Assembly: GCA_030612585.1 (NCBI GenBank)
Contig: JAUWNP010000057.1
Location: forward strand, 1 to 23,432
Direction of reading: 5' to 3'
Length of the DNA: 23,432 nucleotides
Source of the DNA: Anaerolineae bacterium
Lineage (GTDB): Bacteria; Chloroflexota; Anaerolineae; B4-G1
This document shows, piece after piece, positions 22,228-23,432 of the stretch. The position numbers were made by a program, and so were the translations under genes. Under the pieces are notes generated by a model. The model was not told the origin of the DNA, ran no database searches, and saw only the letters and a list, made by a program, of their open reading frames with translations. Within the stretch, counting starts at the first letter, position 1, and every line of letters begins with the position of its first letter.

Positions 22228-22863
22228 ATGAGACGATTCGAAGTGCATGTCGTTGGTGGAATCCTGCTGATTGCCGCAGGGGTCTTGTTCCTGCTCCAGA
22301 ACTTTGGAATCCTTGCGGTTGGCGCTTACTTCTGGCCGCTCCTCTTTGGCGCTGGCGGCGCGGTCTTCCTGTACGTGTTCCTGACCAACCGCGCCAACTG
22401 GTGGGCGGTCATCCCGGGGTTTATCCTGCTCAGCCTGGCGGCGCTGATCGCCCTGGATCAGTTTGCTCCACAGGTTGGCGAAACGTGGGGCGGCGCGCTC
22501 TTTCTATGTGGGATCGGGGCAGCCTTCTGGGTAGTCTACTTCACCAAGCGTGAGCAGTGGTGGGCCGTCATCCCCGGAGGCGTGCTGCTCACAATCGGAC
22601 TGGTCACTGGCCTTTCTTCCGTCCTCGAGGGAGTTGAGATGGGCGGGGTCTTTTTTCTGGGCCTGGGGTTGACCTTCGGTCTGCTCTCTCTCCTACCAAC
22701 CCCAGAAGGACGAATGAAGTGGGCCCTCATTCCTGCCGGTGTGCTTCTGGCGATGGGACTTATAATCACAGCCGCCGCCACAGCGGTTTTCAACTACCTC
22801 TGGCCGGTAGCCCTGATACTGGCCGGCATGGCCCTGCTACTGCGTCGTGCGAAAGGAGGATAA
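22228..22863 (+). CDS. LiaF/LiaI-like integral membrane protein
   Basis: 211 residues from the ATG at 22228, with AAAGGAGG seven bases upstream; a TTG at 22207 is in frame but precedes this site. It consists almost wholly of hydrophobic helices (VGGILLIAAGVLFLLQNFGI, YFWPLLFGAGGAVFLYVF, IPGFILLSLAALIAL, GALFLCGIGAAFWVVYF and more). A short unit, NRANWWAVIPG and KREQWWAVIPG, occurs twice and MKWALIPAG a third time, showing internal duplication. The first helix pair (GGILLIAAGVLFLLQNFG) is the LiaI/LiaF-type membrane motif, found in envelope-stress modules. The next gene starts after one base pair and shares this motif. Confidence 0.8.
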   Translation: MRRFEVHVVGGILLIAAGVLFLLQNFGILAVGAYFWPLLFGAGGAVFLYVFLTNRANWWAVIPGFILLSLAALIALDQFAPQVGETWGGALFLCGIGAAFWVVYFTKREQWWAVIPGGVLLTIGLVTGLSSVLEGVEMGGVFFLGLGLTFGLLSLLPTPEGRMKWALIPAGVLLAMGLIITAAATAVFNYLWPVALILAGMALLLRRAKGG

Positions 22864-22864
22864 T

Positions 22865-23432
22865 ATGAACGAGCAAAAACGAAGGAGCGGTTTGATTGGT
22901 CCCACAATCCTGATCGGTTTGGGCATCGTGTTTCTGCTGAACAACATGGGAGTCTTAGATTGGAATGTCTGGGAGGTGATCTTCCGCCTGTGGCCGGTCT
23001 TGCTCATCGCTGCGGGCTTGGATTTCCTCATCGGCCGCCGCTCGATATGGGGTTCACTGCTGGCCCTGGTGCTGACATTGGCCGTCTTCGCGGGCGCGTT
23101 GTGGCTGTTTGGGGCGGGCATCGGAATCGGGCAGGCGTTGGCCACTGAAGAGATCAGGCAGGATTTGGGCGGGGCAACCCAGGCCAGAGTCGCCATTGAG
23201 CCTGGCGTCGGGACTCTGCGCGTCCATGCGCTCCCGGAATCGACCAACCTGGTCGAAGGTCTGATCCGGCTGGGCGAGGGGGAAAGGGTGCCGCGCGACT
23301 TCTCAGTCGAGGGCGAGACGGCGACTTTCACGCTGCAGAGTGAGGGCGTGTCTGTCCCGTTCGTCGGCGGGTGGGGTGATGAGCGGGCCTGGGACCTGGG
23401 GCTCAATCCCGATGTGTCCCTGCGGTTGGAGA
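22865..23432 (+). CDS. LiaF-like membrane protein with C-terminal extracytoplasmic domain, incomplete
   Basis: The ATG at 22865 follows AAAGGAGG by five bases and lies just after the stop of the previous gene. 189 residues are present and the frame is open at the window edge. The N-terminal GLIGPTILIGLGIVFLLNNMGVL and RLWPVLLIAAGLDFLIGRRS are the LiaI/LiaF-type helix pair, followed by a third helix (ALVLTLAVFAGALWLFGAG). From about residue 95 a strand-rich domain begins (ARVAIEPGVGTLRVHALPES), like the outward-facing beta domain of LiaF/YvqF proteins. Such proteins modulate envelope-stress two-component systems; no sensor kinase is within the window. Confidence 0.82.
   Translation, partial: MNEQKRRSGLIGPTILIGLGIVFLLNNMGVLDWNVWEVIFRLWPVLLIAAGLDFLIGRRSIWGSLLALVLTLAVFAGALWLFGAGIGIGQALATEEIRQDLGGATQARVAIEPGVGTLRVHALPESTNLVEGLIRLGEGERVPRDFSVEGETATFTLQSEGVSVPFVGGWGDERAWDLGLNPDVSLRLE

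Overview
The window looks like a chromosomal segment of a GC-rich bacterium, most probably a Chloroflexota (Anaerolineae-like) lineage. The clues are a yacL-cysS-rlmB block, caspase/EACC1 and SIR2-TPR conflict genes, small palindromic repeats inside and between genes, degenerate heptamer arrays at gene junctions, and secreted proteins with Pro/Thr/Glu-rich linkers. This placement is inference; there is no rRNA gene to confirm it.

Layout. (1) 1-2325, plus strand: the 3' end of an L,D-transpeptidase gene and a complete aldehyde:ferredoxin oxidoreductase-family gene. (2) 2403-6096, minus strand: a lipoprotein gene, then a glpK-SIS sugar-isomerase pair with its own promoter. glpK carries an in-frame insertion made from a palindromic repeat. 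(3) 6271-10920, plus strand: an ABC exporter half-transporter, a SIR2-TPR gene coupled to it, an RHH/PIN toxin-antitoxin pair, and the orphan 3' end of a second ABC transporter gene. The SIR2 and toxin-antitoxin genes therefore sit between two copies of the same ABC 3' end. (4) 10935-11036: four hairpins in a row at a convergent junction. (5) 14466-11064, minus strand: a compact series BrnT-type toxin, CopG-type antitoxin, EACC1-like protein, caspase-like peptidase and two membrane proteins sharing an N-terminal domain. All six could be read from one strong promoter at 14552-14581. (6) 21998-14655, minus strand: yacL-like, cysS, rlmB, a flippase-like membrane protein, an FAD oxidoreductase and cinA. 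Different heptamer arrays start at or within a few bases of three of the stop codons. (7) 21700-22227: a divergent control region with two promoters, twin palindromes and a structured yacL leader. (8) 22228-end, plus strand: two LiaF/LiaI-like membrane protein genes, the second cut by the window edge.

How the genes work together. The housekeeping part covers aminoacylation (CysS), 23S rRNA methylation (RlmB), glycerol phosphorylation (GlpK) and amino-sugar phosphate handling (SIS protein). The accessory part holds two probable conflict islands: SIR2-TPR plus RHH/PIN, which replaced most of a second ABC gene, and BrnT/CopG plus EACC1-caspase with two membrane partners. The second is the best candidate for an incompletely described system: a toxin-antitoxin pair, whose antitoxin would be expected to autoregulate, heads what may be a single transcript ending in a cell-suicide protease and two membrane proteins.
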